Shown here one piece after another: positions 52,711-60,141 of a stretch of 64,000 nt of DNA. The notes beneath the pieces were generated by a model that saw only the letters and a program-made list of their open reading frames with translations, was not told where the DNA came from and did no database searches. The DNA is from Luteimonas salinisoli (lineage in GTDB: Bacteria; Pseudomonadota; Gammaproteobacteria; Xanthomonadales; Xanthomonadaceae), in the NCBI RefSeq assembly GCF_013425525.1, contig NZ_JACCKA010000095.1, positions 1 to 64,000 of the forward strand, read 5' to 3'. The stretch's first letter is position 1. Each line of letters begins with the position of its first letter. The position numbers and the translations under genes are program-made.

Positions 52711-55700
52711 TCAGAACTTGTACCGCATTCCGAACATGTAGCGGGGCCCGGTCTGGGTGGCGAAGCGCAGCTGGTTGGTGTGGCGGGCGTGGATGCGCTG
52801 GGTCTGGTCGGTGAGGTTGATCGCCTCGGCGTGCAGCGACAGGCGGTCGTTGACCTGATAGCTCACGTTGAGATCCAGCTGCCCGTACGACTCGGTGTAG
52901 TTCGGGTTGGGGCCCTGGCCGCCGATGCCGGACAGGAATTCGTCGCGCCAGTTGTAGGCCGCGCGCACCTGCCAGTCGTACTTGTCGTAGAACAGCACCA
53001 GGTTGGCCGAGTCGCTCAGGCCGATCATCGGGTACTGGTCGCCGAGGCTGCGATTGTCGAAGGTCAGGCCCGAGTCGACGATGGTGTAGTTCGCCATCAC
53101 GCCGAAGCCGCTCTCGCCGAACATGTGCTGAAGATTGATCTCCCAGCCATCCAGCGAGTCTGAGCGCTGGTTGGCGGGCGTGTTGATGTCGAACGACGCG
53201 ATCGGGTCGCCGGGCTGGCCGACGATGCTTCCGGTCAACTGGCCGGCTTCGTTGGTTCCGGTGACGGTGACGCCCGGATCGCCGGCGTGGTTGGTGAAGA
53301 TGTAGTCGCGGATGCACACCATGTCCGTCGCCGGGCAGCCGGCGTCGAGCGCGTTGTTCCAGTAGGTGCCGCCGACCGGCGTGTTGAGCCCGAACGGTGT
53401 GTCCCGCACGATCGTGTCGCTGATGAAGTTGCTGATGTTCTTGCGGAAGTAGCCCGCCGAGAGGTAGCTGGCTTCGCCGTAGTACCACTCGAACGACAGG
53501 TCGAAGTTCCTCGACTTGAGCGGCGCGAGCGCAGGATTGCCCTGCGAGCCGTCGCCGCCGTCGACACGGACGACGGGGGCCAGCGTCGTGCCTCCCTGGA
53601 TCTGCTGCCAACCCGGGCGGCCGATGGTCTGGCCATAGCTGGCGCGCAGCAGCATGTCCTCGCTCAAGTCGACGCGAATGTCGAGGCTGGGCAGGAAATG
53701 GTCGTACTTGCCCTCGCCGTCCACGAAGTCGCGCTCGTCGTCGTAGATGACGTAGAGCTCGTTGGCGGCATCCCAGGAAATCGCGGTGCCCACGCGCACC
53801 AGCGCCGACGATTCGACCTCGGTCTCCTCGTAGCGGACGCCGGCCGCGACATGGACGGGATGCGCCCAGTCGAACGTGTTCGTCCACTGCACGTAGGCCG
53901 CCCTGGACTTCTCGGTCGTGCGCAGGTCGTCGGTGAACTCGCTCGGCGCGCGGTAGAACGCGTCGTTGCCGGCGACCTCGGCGGCCCGCTGCCGCAGCCG
54001 CTCGAAGTCGAACACCATGAAGCGGTCGGTGAACCTGGGATCGTCGTGACCGGAGAAGGCGTCGAAGTAACGCCCCATGTTGTCCGCGTACCAGATGTCG
54101 TCGTCATAGTCGGCGGTCGAACCAACCCCGCCCCAGGTGTCGCGCTGCATCACGGCCGAAGCGGTGCGGTTGTTGACTTCGGTGGCGGAGACGCCGAAGT
54201 CGAGACCGGAATAGTTGGCGAATTCGAACCGGCCGCTGGCCTGGAACTGCTCCACGTCCGAGCGGTTGTAGCTGTTCTGGAACACCGATCCGGTGACCAC
54301 GACGTGCTCCGGCCCGACCTCGGCGATGCCCGGCGGCAGCTCGACGGTCAGGATCGGCAGCTCGCCGCTGTAGTCGACGCTGGTGGTGCCGCGGATGAAG
54401 GCGGCCGCGCCGAGCACGCCCGCCGAGCCGTAGTCGCTGTCCGGGTGGGACTCCGATGTGGAGTCGTGGTAGTCGAAGGCCATCGTCAGGGCGTCGTTGA
54501 CCGCCCATTCCACGTTGAAGCCGAGCGACTTCAGCTCGTTCCGCGTCGCCAGTTCCATGCCGCCCATGGACAGGTCCGCATTCGCCGCAGGAATGTCCTC
54601 GGAATACTCGATCGGGGCGGAGATCGGGCCGTCGGTCCAGGAGCTGGTGCCGGGCGCGTAGTTGAACCACACCGAGAGCTCGTTGCGCTGCTGCTGCACC
54701 TTGTTCTCGGCATAGGTGTAGTCGAGCGTGGTGGTCACGTTGTCGCTCGGCGCCCACTGCAGCGCCAGCTGGCCGTTGGTGCGCTGGCGCTGCACGCCGT
54801 TGACGCTGTAGCCGGTGTTCTGCGGGCGCCCGTAGACCGAATCCGGCCCCGGGCGGTTGGTGATCAGGTCGAAGCCGGGCTCGCCCGCCATCGGCAGCCG
54901 GTTCCAGCTGTTGGTGTCGTCGCCCTCGAACATCGCCCAGCCGTCGGCCACCGAGGCCTGGCTGTAGCCGGAGTCGCGTTCCTGGTAGCTGGCCGTCAGC
55001 GCGACGCCGAAGCGGCCGTCGGCGTAGGTGTTGCTGAAGATGCCGGACACTTCCGGGGTGAAGGAGCTGCCCGGGTAGCTGTCGGGCAGGTTGTCGGCCG
55101 AGGTGTCGTGCACGCCCTTGATGCCGACGCTGGCCTGCAGCCCGGGATTGTCCAGCGGGCGCGCGGTCAGGATGTCGATGGTCGCGCCGATGCCGCCGGT
55201 CGGGGTCCGCGCCCGGCTGGTCTTGTGGACCTGGATCTCCGAGACCGCCTCCGATGCCAGATTGGCGAAGTCGAAGGCGCGCGAATTCGAAACGCCTGCG
55301 CCGCCGGGGCCGAGGTTCGAGGCGGGCATCTGGCGGCCGTTGAGCAGCACCAGGTTGAAGTCGGGACCGACGCCACGCACGGTGACGCGCTGACCCTCGC
55401 CGCTCGAGGTGCGGTCGATCGAGACGCCGCTGATGCGCTGCAGCGACTCGGCCAGGTTGGTGTCCGGGAACTTGCCGATGTCCTCGGCGACGATGCCGTC
55501 GACGATGCCCTGCGCGTCGCGCTTGAGGTTCATCGACGAGAGCAGGCTGCCGCGGATGCCGGTGACGGTCACCGTATCGAGCGTGGTGGCGTCGCTGTCG
55601 GCGGTGGCCGGGCCGATACGGTCCTCCTCGACGGTCTGCGCGGCCAGCGGTGGTGCCAGCGCCAGCAGTAGCGCGGAAGTGAGCAGGCGCCGTTTCGGCG

Positions 55701-55719
55701 CCGCATGCGGCTGTTTCAT
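52711..55719 (-). CDS. TonB-dependent receptor (second, operon with SapC-cupin-halogenase-SSS)
   Basis: A 1002-residue outer-membrane receptor. The signal peptide (KRRLLTSALLLALAPPLAAQ) is followed by VEEDRIGPATADSD and TVTVTGIRGSLLSSMNLKR, the plug (IVDGIVAEDIGKFPDTNLAE, SLQRISGVSIDRTSSGEGQR, TRGVGPDFNLVLLNGRQMP) and the beta-barrel ending in a terminal Phe (GMRYKF). This is again the sugar-type TBDT subclass. ATG at 55719 is chosen over one eight codons upstream. The 14-bp LacI-type operator TGACAGCGTTGTCA lies 86 bp upstream. It is the first gene of a five-gene operon. Confidence 0.92.
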   Translation of the reverse strand: MKQPHAAPKRRLLTSALLLALAPPLAAQTVEEDRIGPATADSDATTLDTVTVTGIRGSLLSSMNLKRDAQGIVDGIVAEDIGKFPDTNLAESLQRISGVSIDRTSSGEGQRVTVRGVGPDFNLVLLNGRQMPASNLGPGGAGVSNSRAFDFANLASEAVSEIQVHKTSRARTPTGGIGATIDILTARPLDNPGLQASVGIKGVHDTSADNLPDSYPGSSFTPEVSGIFSNTYADGRFGVALTASYQERDSGYSQASVADGWAMFEGDDTNSWNRLPMAGEPGFDLITNRPGPDSVYGRPQNTGYSVNGVQRQRTNGQLALQWAPSDNVTTTLDYTYAENKVQQQRNELSVWFNYAPGTSSWTDGPISAPIEYSEDIPAANADLSMGGMELATRNELKSLGFNVEWAVNDALTMAFDYHDSTSESHPDSDYGSAGVLGAAAFIRGTTSVDYSGELPILTVELPPGIAEVGPEHVVVTGSVFQNSYNRSDVEQFQASGRFEFANYSGLDFGVSATEVNNRTASAVMQRDTWGGVGSTADYDDDIWYADNMGRYFDAFSGHDDPRFTDRFMVFDFERLRQRAAEVAGNDAFYRAPSEFTDDLRTTEKSRAAYVQWTNTFDWAHPVHVAAGVRYEETEVESSALVRVGTAISWDAANELYVIYDDERDFVDGEGKYDHFLPSLDIRVDLSEDMLLRASYGQTIGRPGWQQIQGGTTLAPVVRVDGGDGSQGNPALAPLKSRNFDLSFEWYYGEASYLSAGYFRKNISNFISDTIVRDTPFGLNTPVGGTYWNNALDAGCPATDMVCIRDYIFTNHAGDPGVTVTGTNEAGQLTGSIVGQPGDPIASFDINTPANQRSDSLDGWEINLQHMFGESGFGVMANYTIVDSGLTFDNRSLGDQYPMIGLSDSANLVLFYDKYDWQVRAAYNWRDEFLSGIGGQGPNPNYTESYGQLDLNVSYQVNDRLSLHAEAINLTDQTQRIHARHTNQLRFATQTGPRYMFGMRYKF

Positions 55720-55804
55720 GATCCTCCCTCCCCAGGGCTTCACGAATCGGATGAACGAGTTGTGTTCGGCAGCGCGGCTGCCTGCGGGCCATTGGAGGGG
55801 AAAC

Positions 55805-55818
55805 TGACAGCGTTGTCA
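55805..55818. promoter_or_regulatory. LacI-type operator upstream of the second TBDT operon
   Basis: TGACAGCGTTGTCA, identical to the site before the GH3 gene at 16824. It lies between the divergent TBDT and helicase genes, about 86 bp upstream of the TBDT start. It suggests control by a LacI regulator that also acts on the GH3 gene. Confidence 0.7.
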
Positions 55819-55977
55819 TGCTGCAGTGCAGCGTGACCTTTCCGCAGACGGCGCTTCTCCGGCTGGCAGTGCGCGGGTGCATGTCCGCCTGGGAGGCGAT
55901 CCGCGTCCCGGGTTCGGGCGCGCGCGCATTGCGCGACCCTGCGTGGCGCTGTCGGCGCCACGGACGGCGCCGGTACA

Positions 55978-58185
55978 ATGGCGGCAATGGATGTCTCCCA
56001 CCTGCTCGACGGCCTCAACGCCGCCCAGCGCGAGGCCGTGTCGGCGCAGGCCGGGCACTACCTGGTGCTGGCCGGCGCCGGATCCGGCAAGACCCGCGTA
56101 CTCACCCACCGCATCGCCTGGCTCAACGAGGTGCATGGCGTACCGGTGCACGGCATCTTCGCGGTCACCTTCACCAACAAGGCGGCCGCCGAGATGCGGC
56201 ACCGGGCCGGCGCGCTGCTGCAGCGGAACCGATCGGGGCCGGGCGGCCGCGGCCTGTGGATCGGCACTTTCCACGGCCTGGCGCACCGGCTGCTGCGCCT
56301 GCACTGGCAGGACGCGAAGCTCCCGGAAGGCTTTCAGATCCTCGATTCCGACGACCAGCTGCGGCTGGTCAAGCGCGTGGCCCAGCAGCTGGAACTGGAG
56401 GAGGCGCGCTTCCCGCCACGGCAGATCGCCTGGTGGATCAATGCGCAGAAGGACGAGGGCCGCCGCCCGCAGCACATCCAGTCCGGCGAGGACGAGTGGG
56501 CCGACGTGATGCGGCGCAGCTACGCGCTGTACCAGGAGCGCTGCGACCGCGCCGGGCTGGTCGACTTCGCCGAGCTGCTGCTGCGCGCGCACGAGCTGCT
56601 GCGCGACAACGCACCGCTGCTGGCGCACTACCGGCAGCGCTTCGGCCAGCTGCTGGTCGACGAGTTCCAGGACACCAACGCCATCCAGTACGCCTTCGTG
56701 CGGGTGCTGGCCGGCGACACCGGCCAGGTGTTCGTGGTCGGCGACGACGACCAGGCGATCTACGGCTGGCGCGGGGCGAAGGTCGAGAACGTGCAGCAGT
56801 TCCTGCGCGACTTTCCCGGCGCGCAGACCATCCGCCTGGAGCAGAACTACCGCTCCTCCGCCAACATTCTCGACGCCGCCAACGCGGTGATCGCCCACAA
56901 TCCGGACCGGCTCGGCAAGCGGCTGTGGACCGACAGCGGCGAGGGCGAGCCGGTCGACCTGTACGCCGCCTACAACGAAGTCGACGAGGCCCGTTTCGTG
57001 GTCGAGCGGGTGGCGCAGTGGGTGCAGGGCGGCGGCAGCTACGGCGACTGCGCGGTGCTCTACCGCAGCAACGCGCAGTCGCGCGCGCTGGAGGAGCAGC
57101 TGGTGGCCGAGCAGGTCCCTTACCGGGTCTACGGCGGCGTGCGCTTCTTCGAACGCGCCGAGATCAAGGACACCCTGGCCTACCTGCGGCTGGTCGCCAA
57201 CCGCGGCGACGACGCCGCCTTCGAGCGCGCGGTCAACACCCCGCCGCGCGGCATCGGCGACCGCACCCTCGACGAGGTGCGCCGCGACGCGCGCGCGGAA
57301 GGGTTGTCGCTATGGGACGCCTCGCGCCGGGTGGCGCGAGGCGTCGCGACGACCGCGCGGGCGCGCAACGCTGTGGCCGGTTTCCACGCCCTGATCGATG
57401 CGCTGGCCGGCGAGGTGGACGCGCTGCCGCTGCAGGACAAGATCGACCACGTGCTGGCCCGCTCGGGGCTGCGCGAGCACTGGTCCAAGGAGAGCCGGGC
57501 GGGGCTGGACTCGGAGTCGCGCACCGACAACCTCGACGAGCTGGTGTCGGTGGCCTCGCGCTTCGTGCACGGAGACGACGAGGAGGCCGCGGCGCTGACC
57601 GAGCTGGTCGCGTTCCTGGCCTATGCCGCGCTGGAGGCCGGCGAGGGCCAGGCCCAGGCCGGGGAGGACGGCGTGCAGCTGATGACCCTGCACAGCGCCA
57701 AGGGCCTGGAATTTCCGCTGGTGTTCCTGGCCGGGATGGAGGAGGGCCTGTTCCCCAACCAGCGCTCGGCCGACGAGCCCGGGCGCATGGAGGAGGAGCG
57801 CCGCCTGGCCTATGTCGGCATCACCCGCGCGCGGCAGAAGCTGGTGCTGAGCTACGCCGAGTCGCGGCGCCTGCACGGCCAGGACATGTACGGCGTGCCG
57901 TCGCGGTTCCTGCGCGAGATCCCGGCGCCGCTGCTGCACGAGGTGCGACCGCGGGTGCAGGTCTCGCGCCCGGCGTTCTCCGCGCCGCGGCGCAACTACG
58001 GACACGCGGCGGTGGAGGAAGGTCCCGGGCTCCGGCTCGGCCAGAACGTCACCCACGCGAAATTCGGCGGCGGGGTGGTCACCGACATCGAGGGCAGCGG
58101 CGCGCACGCGCGCGTACAGGTGAACTTCGACGAGGCCGGCAGCAAGTGGCTGGTGCTGGCCTACGCCAACCTGCAGCCGGGCTGA
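55978..58185 (+). CDS. uvrD: UvrD/Rep-type ATP-dependent DNA helicase
   Basis: A 735-residue SF1A helicase. Motif I GAGSGKT (residues 33-39), motif Ia VTFTNKAAAEM, motif II LLVDEFQDTN, motif III VGDDDQAIYGWRGA, motif IV EQNYRSSANILDAAN, motif V LMTLHSAKGLEFPLVF and motif VI AYVGITRARQKL. The C-terminal part with GQNVTHAKFGGGVVTDIEG forms the Tudor-like domain of UvrD. Length fits UvrD (about 720). ATG at 55978 or 55987 is possible. It acts in mismatch and nucleotide-excision repair. The gene is divergent from the TBDT operon. Confidence 0.93.
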   Translation: MAAMDVSHLLDGLNAAQREAVSAQAGHYLVLAGAGSGKTRVLTHRIAWLNEVHGVPVHGIFAVTFTNKAAAEMRHRAGALLQRNRSGPGGRGLWIGTFHGLAHRLLRLHWQDAKLPEGFQILDSDDQLRLVKRVAQQLELEEARFPPRQIAWWINAQKDEGRRPQHIQSGEDEWADVMRRSYALYQERCDRAGLVDFAELLLRAHELLRDNAPLLAHYRQRFGQLLVDEFQDTNAIQYAFVRVLAGDTGQVFVVGDDDQAIYGWRGAKVENVQQFLRDFPGAQTIRLEQNYRSSANILDAANAVIAHNPDRLGKRLWTDSGEGEPVDLYAAYNEVDEARFVVERVAQWVQGGGSYGDCAVLYRSNAQSRALEEQLVAEQVPYRVYGGVRFFERAEIKDTLAYLRLVANRGDDAAFERAVNTPPRGIGDRTLDEVRRDARAEGLSLWDASRRVARGVATTARARNAVAGFHALIDALAGEVDALPLQDKIDHVLARSGLREHWSKESRAGLDSESRTDNLDELVSVASRFVHGDDEEAAALTELVAFLAYAALEAGEGQAQAGEDGVQLMTLHSAKGLEFPLVFLAGMEEGLFPNQRSADEPGRMEEERRLAYVGITRARQKLVLSYAESRRLHGQDMYGVPSRFLREIPAPLLHEVRPRVQVSRPAFSAPRRNYGHAAVEEGPGLRLGQNVTHAKFGGGVVTDIEGSGAHARVQVNFDEAGSKWLVLAYANLQPG

Positions 58186-58204
58186 GGCCGCCCCCGGTCC
58201 CGGC

Positions 58205-58381
58205 TCAGGCGGGAGGATCCTTGGCGCGCGTCTTCGAGACCGCACTGACGATGCCGATGCCCAGCAGCACGATCACCCCGACCATGATCCAGTGCGGCGC
58301 CAGCCCGGCCAGGAATGCACCGTAGGCCAGGCCCCCGATCAGGACCAGCATTCCGAACACGTAGATCGCGAACGAGGACAT
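58205..58381 (-). CDS. Small two-helix membrane protein
   Basis: A 58-residue hydrophobic protein with two membrane helices (IYVFGMLVLIGGLAYGAFLAG and WIMVGVIVLLGIGIVSAV) and a charged end (KTRAKDPPA). ATG at 58381 is favoured because it starts just before the first helix; an upstream start 10 codons earlier is possible. It is convergent with uvrD. No named family is recognised, but small proteins of this layout next to uvrD are plausible in this group. Confidence 0.6.
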   Translation of the reverse strand: MSSFAIYVFGMLVLIGGLAYGAFLAGLAPHWIMVGVIVLLGIGIVSAVSKTRAKDPPA

Positions 58382-58507
58382 GCGCCTGCTCCGAGAGGGG
58401 ACGGCGCGCATCGTAGCCGCCGCCGCGTGATGGACATGCCCATTCAGCTGAACGGTGGGGGACGCGCCGGTGCCTGGGCGGCGGCTAGGTCCCCGGATCC
58501 CGGGCCT

Positions 58508-58756
58508 TCATTCGCGCAGCTGGAACCCCGGCGCTTCGTCGATCGATCCATCGGCCTGCAGCACCACCCAGCGTTCGCCGCTGCGATCGAACAGCACCGG
58601 CACCGGATCCTGGAACAGCGGCCGGCGCACGAAGCGCAGCGTCCAGCCGAACTGTTCCAGGGTCGGCAGCGCGGCCTGTTGCGCGGGGGTGAGGCCGGCC
58701 CGCAGCGCCGCCGTATCGGCAGCGTCCTTGCGGGCGCGGCGTTCGCGACCGGACAT
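58508..58756 (-). CDS. Conserved hypothetical small soluble protein
   Basis: An 82-residue protein. The N-terminus is charged (SGRERRARKDAADTAALRAG), followed by LTPAQQAALPTLEQFGWTLRF, VRRPLFQDPVPVLFDRSGE and a C-terminal WVVLQADGSIDEAPGF. It looks like a compact conserved protein common in gammaproteobacteria; function unknown. ATG at 58756 is chosen because it follows the shortest plausible upstream region. The gap to the previous gene is 127 bp. Confidence 0.55.
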   Translation of the reverse strand: MSGRERRARKDAADTAALRAGLTPAQQAALPTLEQFGWTLRFVRRPLFQDPVPVLFDRSGERWVVLQADGSIDEAPGFQLRE

Positions 58757-58892
58757 GGCGGGGTCTCCGCGTGCAGTGAACGTCCATTGTCCCGACACGC
58801 CGCCTGCACGAAGTGAACCCGCGCTGCACGGCACCCGCGCTTCGGTGCCCGCATCGCCACCAACACGCGCTGCGCCACCAACGCCCGCACGC

Positions 58893-58970
58893 CGTAGAGC
58901 GGAGCTTGCTCCGCTGCTCGGGCACCGGACAGTCGAGCCGCCGGGCAGCCGAGCAAGCTCGGCTCTACGG
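58893..58970. repeat. Double REP palindrome
   Basis: Inverted pair with a left arm AGCGGAGC TT GCTCCGCT and a right arm AGCCGAGC AA GCTCGGCT CTAC, separated by about 34 bp. It lies between the small conserved gene and the end of hemF. Confidence 0.85.
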
Positions 58971-59001
58971 GTCTCGGACCGACCGCCGTCGGGGGCGTAC
59001 C

Positions 59002-59913
59002 TCAGCCGAGTTCGCGCAGCCAGTCGCGCGGGCGCAGGTAGTCGGCCAGCCGCGCCTCGGCGCTGCCGGGTTCCGCCGCGTAGCCGTATTCCCAGCGCGC
59101 CAGCGGCGGCAGGCTCATCAGGATCGACTCGGTGCGTCCGCCCGACTGCAGGCCGAACAGGGTGCCGCGGTCCCAGACCAGGTTGAACTCGACGTAACGC
59201 CCGCGCCGGTACAGCTGGAACGCGCGCTCGCGTTCGCCGTGGGGGACGTCGCGGCGGCGCTCGACGATCGGAAGCCAGGCGTCGAGAAAACCGTCGCCGA
59301 CGGCGCGCAGATAGGCGAAGTCGCGCGCGAAGTCCTCGTGCAGGTCGTCGAAGAACAGCCCGCCCACGCCGCGGGTCTCGCCGCGATGTTTCAGGAAGAA
59401 GTAGTCGTCGCACCAGCGCTTGTGCGCCTCGTAGCGCAGCTGGCCGCCGAAGGGTTCGCACAGCGCGCGGGCGGTACGGTGCCAGTGCAGCACGTCCTCG
59501 TCGAAGGGGTAGAACGGGGTCAGGTCGAAGCCGCCGCCGAACCACCATGCGACGGTCTCGCCCTCGCGCGTGGCGCGGAAATGGCGCACGTTGGCATGCG
59601 TGGTCGGCAGGTAGGGGTTGCGCGGATGGAACACCAGCGACACTCCGACCGCGCGCCAGGAGGCGCCCGCCAGCTGCGGCCGCGCGGCAGTGGCCGAAGG
59701 CGGCAGTGCGCTGCCGGAGACGTCGGAGAAGCCGATGCCGGCCTGCTCGAACACCGCGCCCTCGCGCAGCACCCGGGTGCGGCCGCCGCCGCCTTCGGCG
59801 CGGGTCCAGTCGTCTTCGGAGAAGCGCGCGCCGCCGTCGGCGGTTTCGATGGCGGTGCAGATCCGCTCCTGCAGGCCCATCAGGTACGCGCGTACGGTCT
59901 CGATATCGTCCAT
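59002..59913 (-). CDS. hemF: Aerobic coproporphyrinogen III oxidase
   Basis: A 303-residue HemF. The active-site region [27 protein letters not shown], the [16 protein letters not shown] segment and [24 protein letters not shown] are nearly invariant in the family, and the C-terminal [14 protein letters not shown] is also typical. It oxidatively decarboxylates coproporphyrinogen III to protoporphyrinogen IX with O2 in haem synthesis. ATG at 59913 gives the normal length; a start 30 codons upstream has no support. It is followed downstream by a REP element and upstream by a second type of palindrome. Confidence 0.95.
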   Translation of the reverse strand: MDDIETVRAYLMGLQERICTAIETADGGARFSEDDWTRAEGGGGRTRVLREGAVFEQAGIGFSDVSGSALPPSATAARPQLAGASWRAVGVSLVFHPRNPYLPTTHANVRHFRATREGETVAWWFGGGFDLTPFYPFDEDVLHWHRTARALCEPFGGQLRYEAHKRWCDDYFFLKHRGETRGVGGLFFDDLHEDFARDFAYLRAVGDGFLDAWLPIVERRRDVPHGERERAFQLYRRGRYVEFNLVWDRGTLFGLQSGGRTESILMSLPPLARWEYGYAAEPGSAEARLADYLRPRDWLRELG

Positions 59914-59985
59914 GCGCGCATTGTACGGGCGTGGCCGCCGCACGATGGCCGACAGGTCGCGGTCGCCGACGACCGCAGTCGCACT

Positions 59986-60098
59986 CCCGTAGGAGCGGCC
60001 CATGGCCGCGAAGGCCGCGGGCGGCGCCGGCCGCGTTGGCGGTGATTCCCGGTACGGCCGGCCGCGCCGGCCTTCGCGCGCATGGCGCGCTCCTACCG
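59986..60098. repeat. Second palindrome family (GTAGGAGC-headed pair)
   Basis: CCCGTAGGAGCGGCCCATGG at the left and GCATGGCGCGCTCCTACCGG at the right, facing each other about 70 bp apart. The stems contain GCCGCGAAGGCCG-type inverted repeats. The sequence differs from the GTAGAGC elements, so this is a separate REP-like family with the same GTAG start. It lies between the starts of hemF and the end of the S9 peptidase. Confidence 0.75.
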
Positions 60099-60141
60099 GT
60101 GCAGGGGAGGCCGCGGCGCCTGTGTTCCGCGGCCGTCGCGG

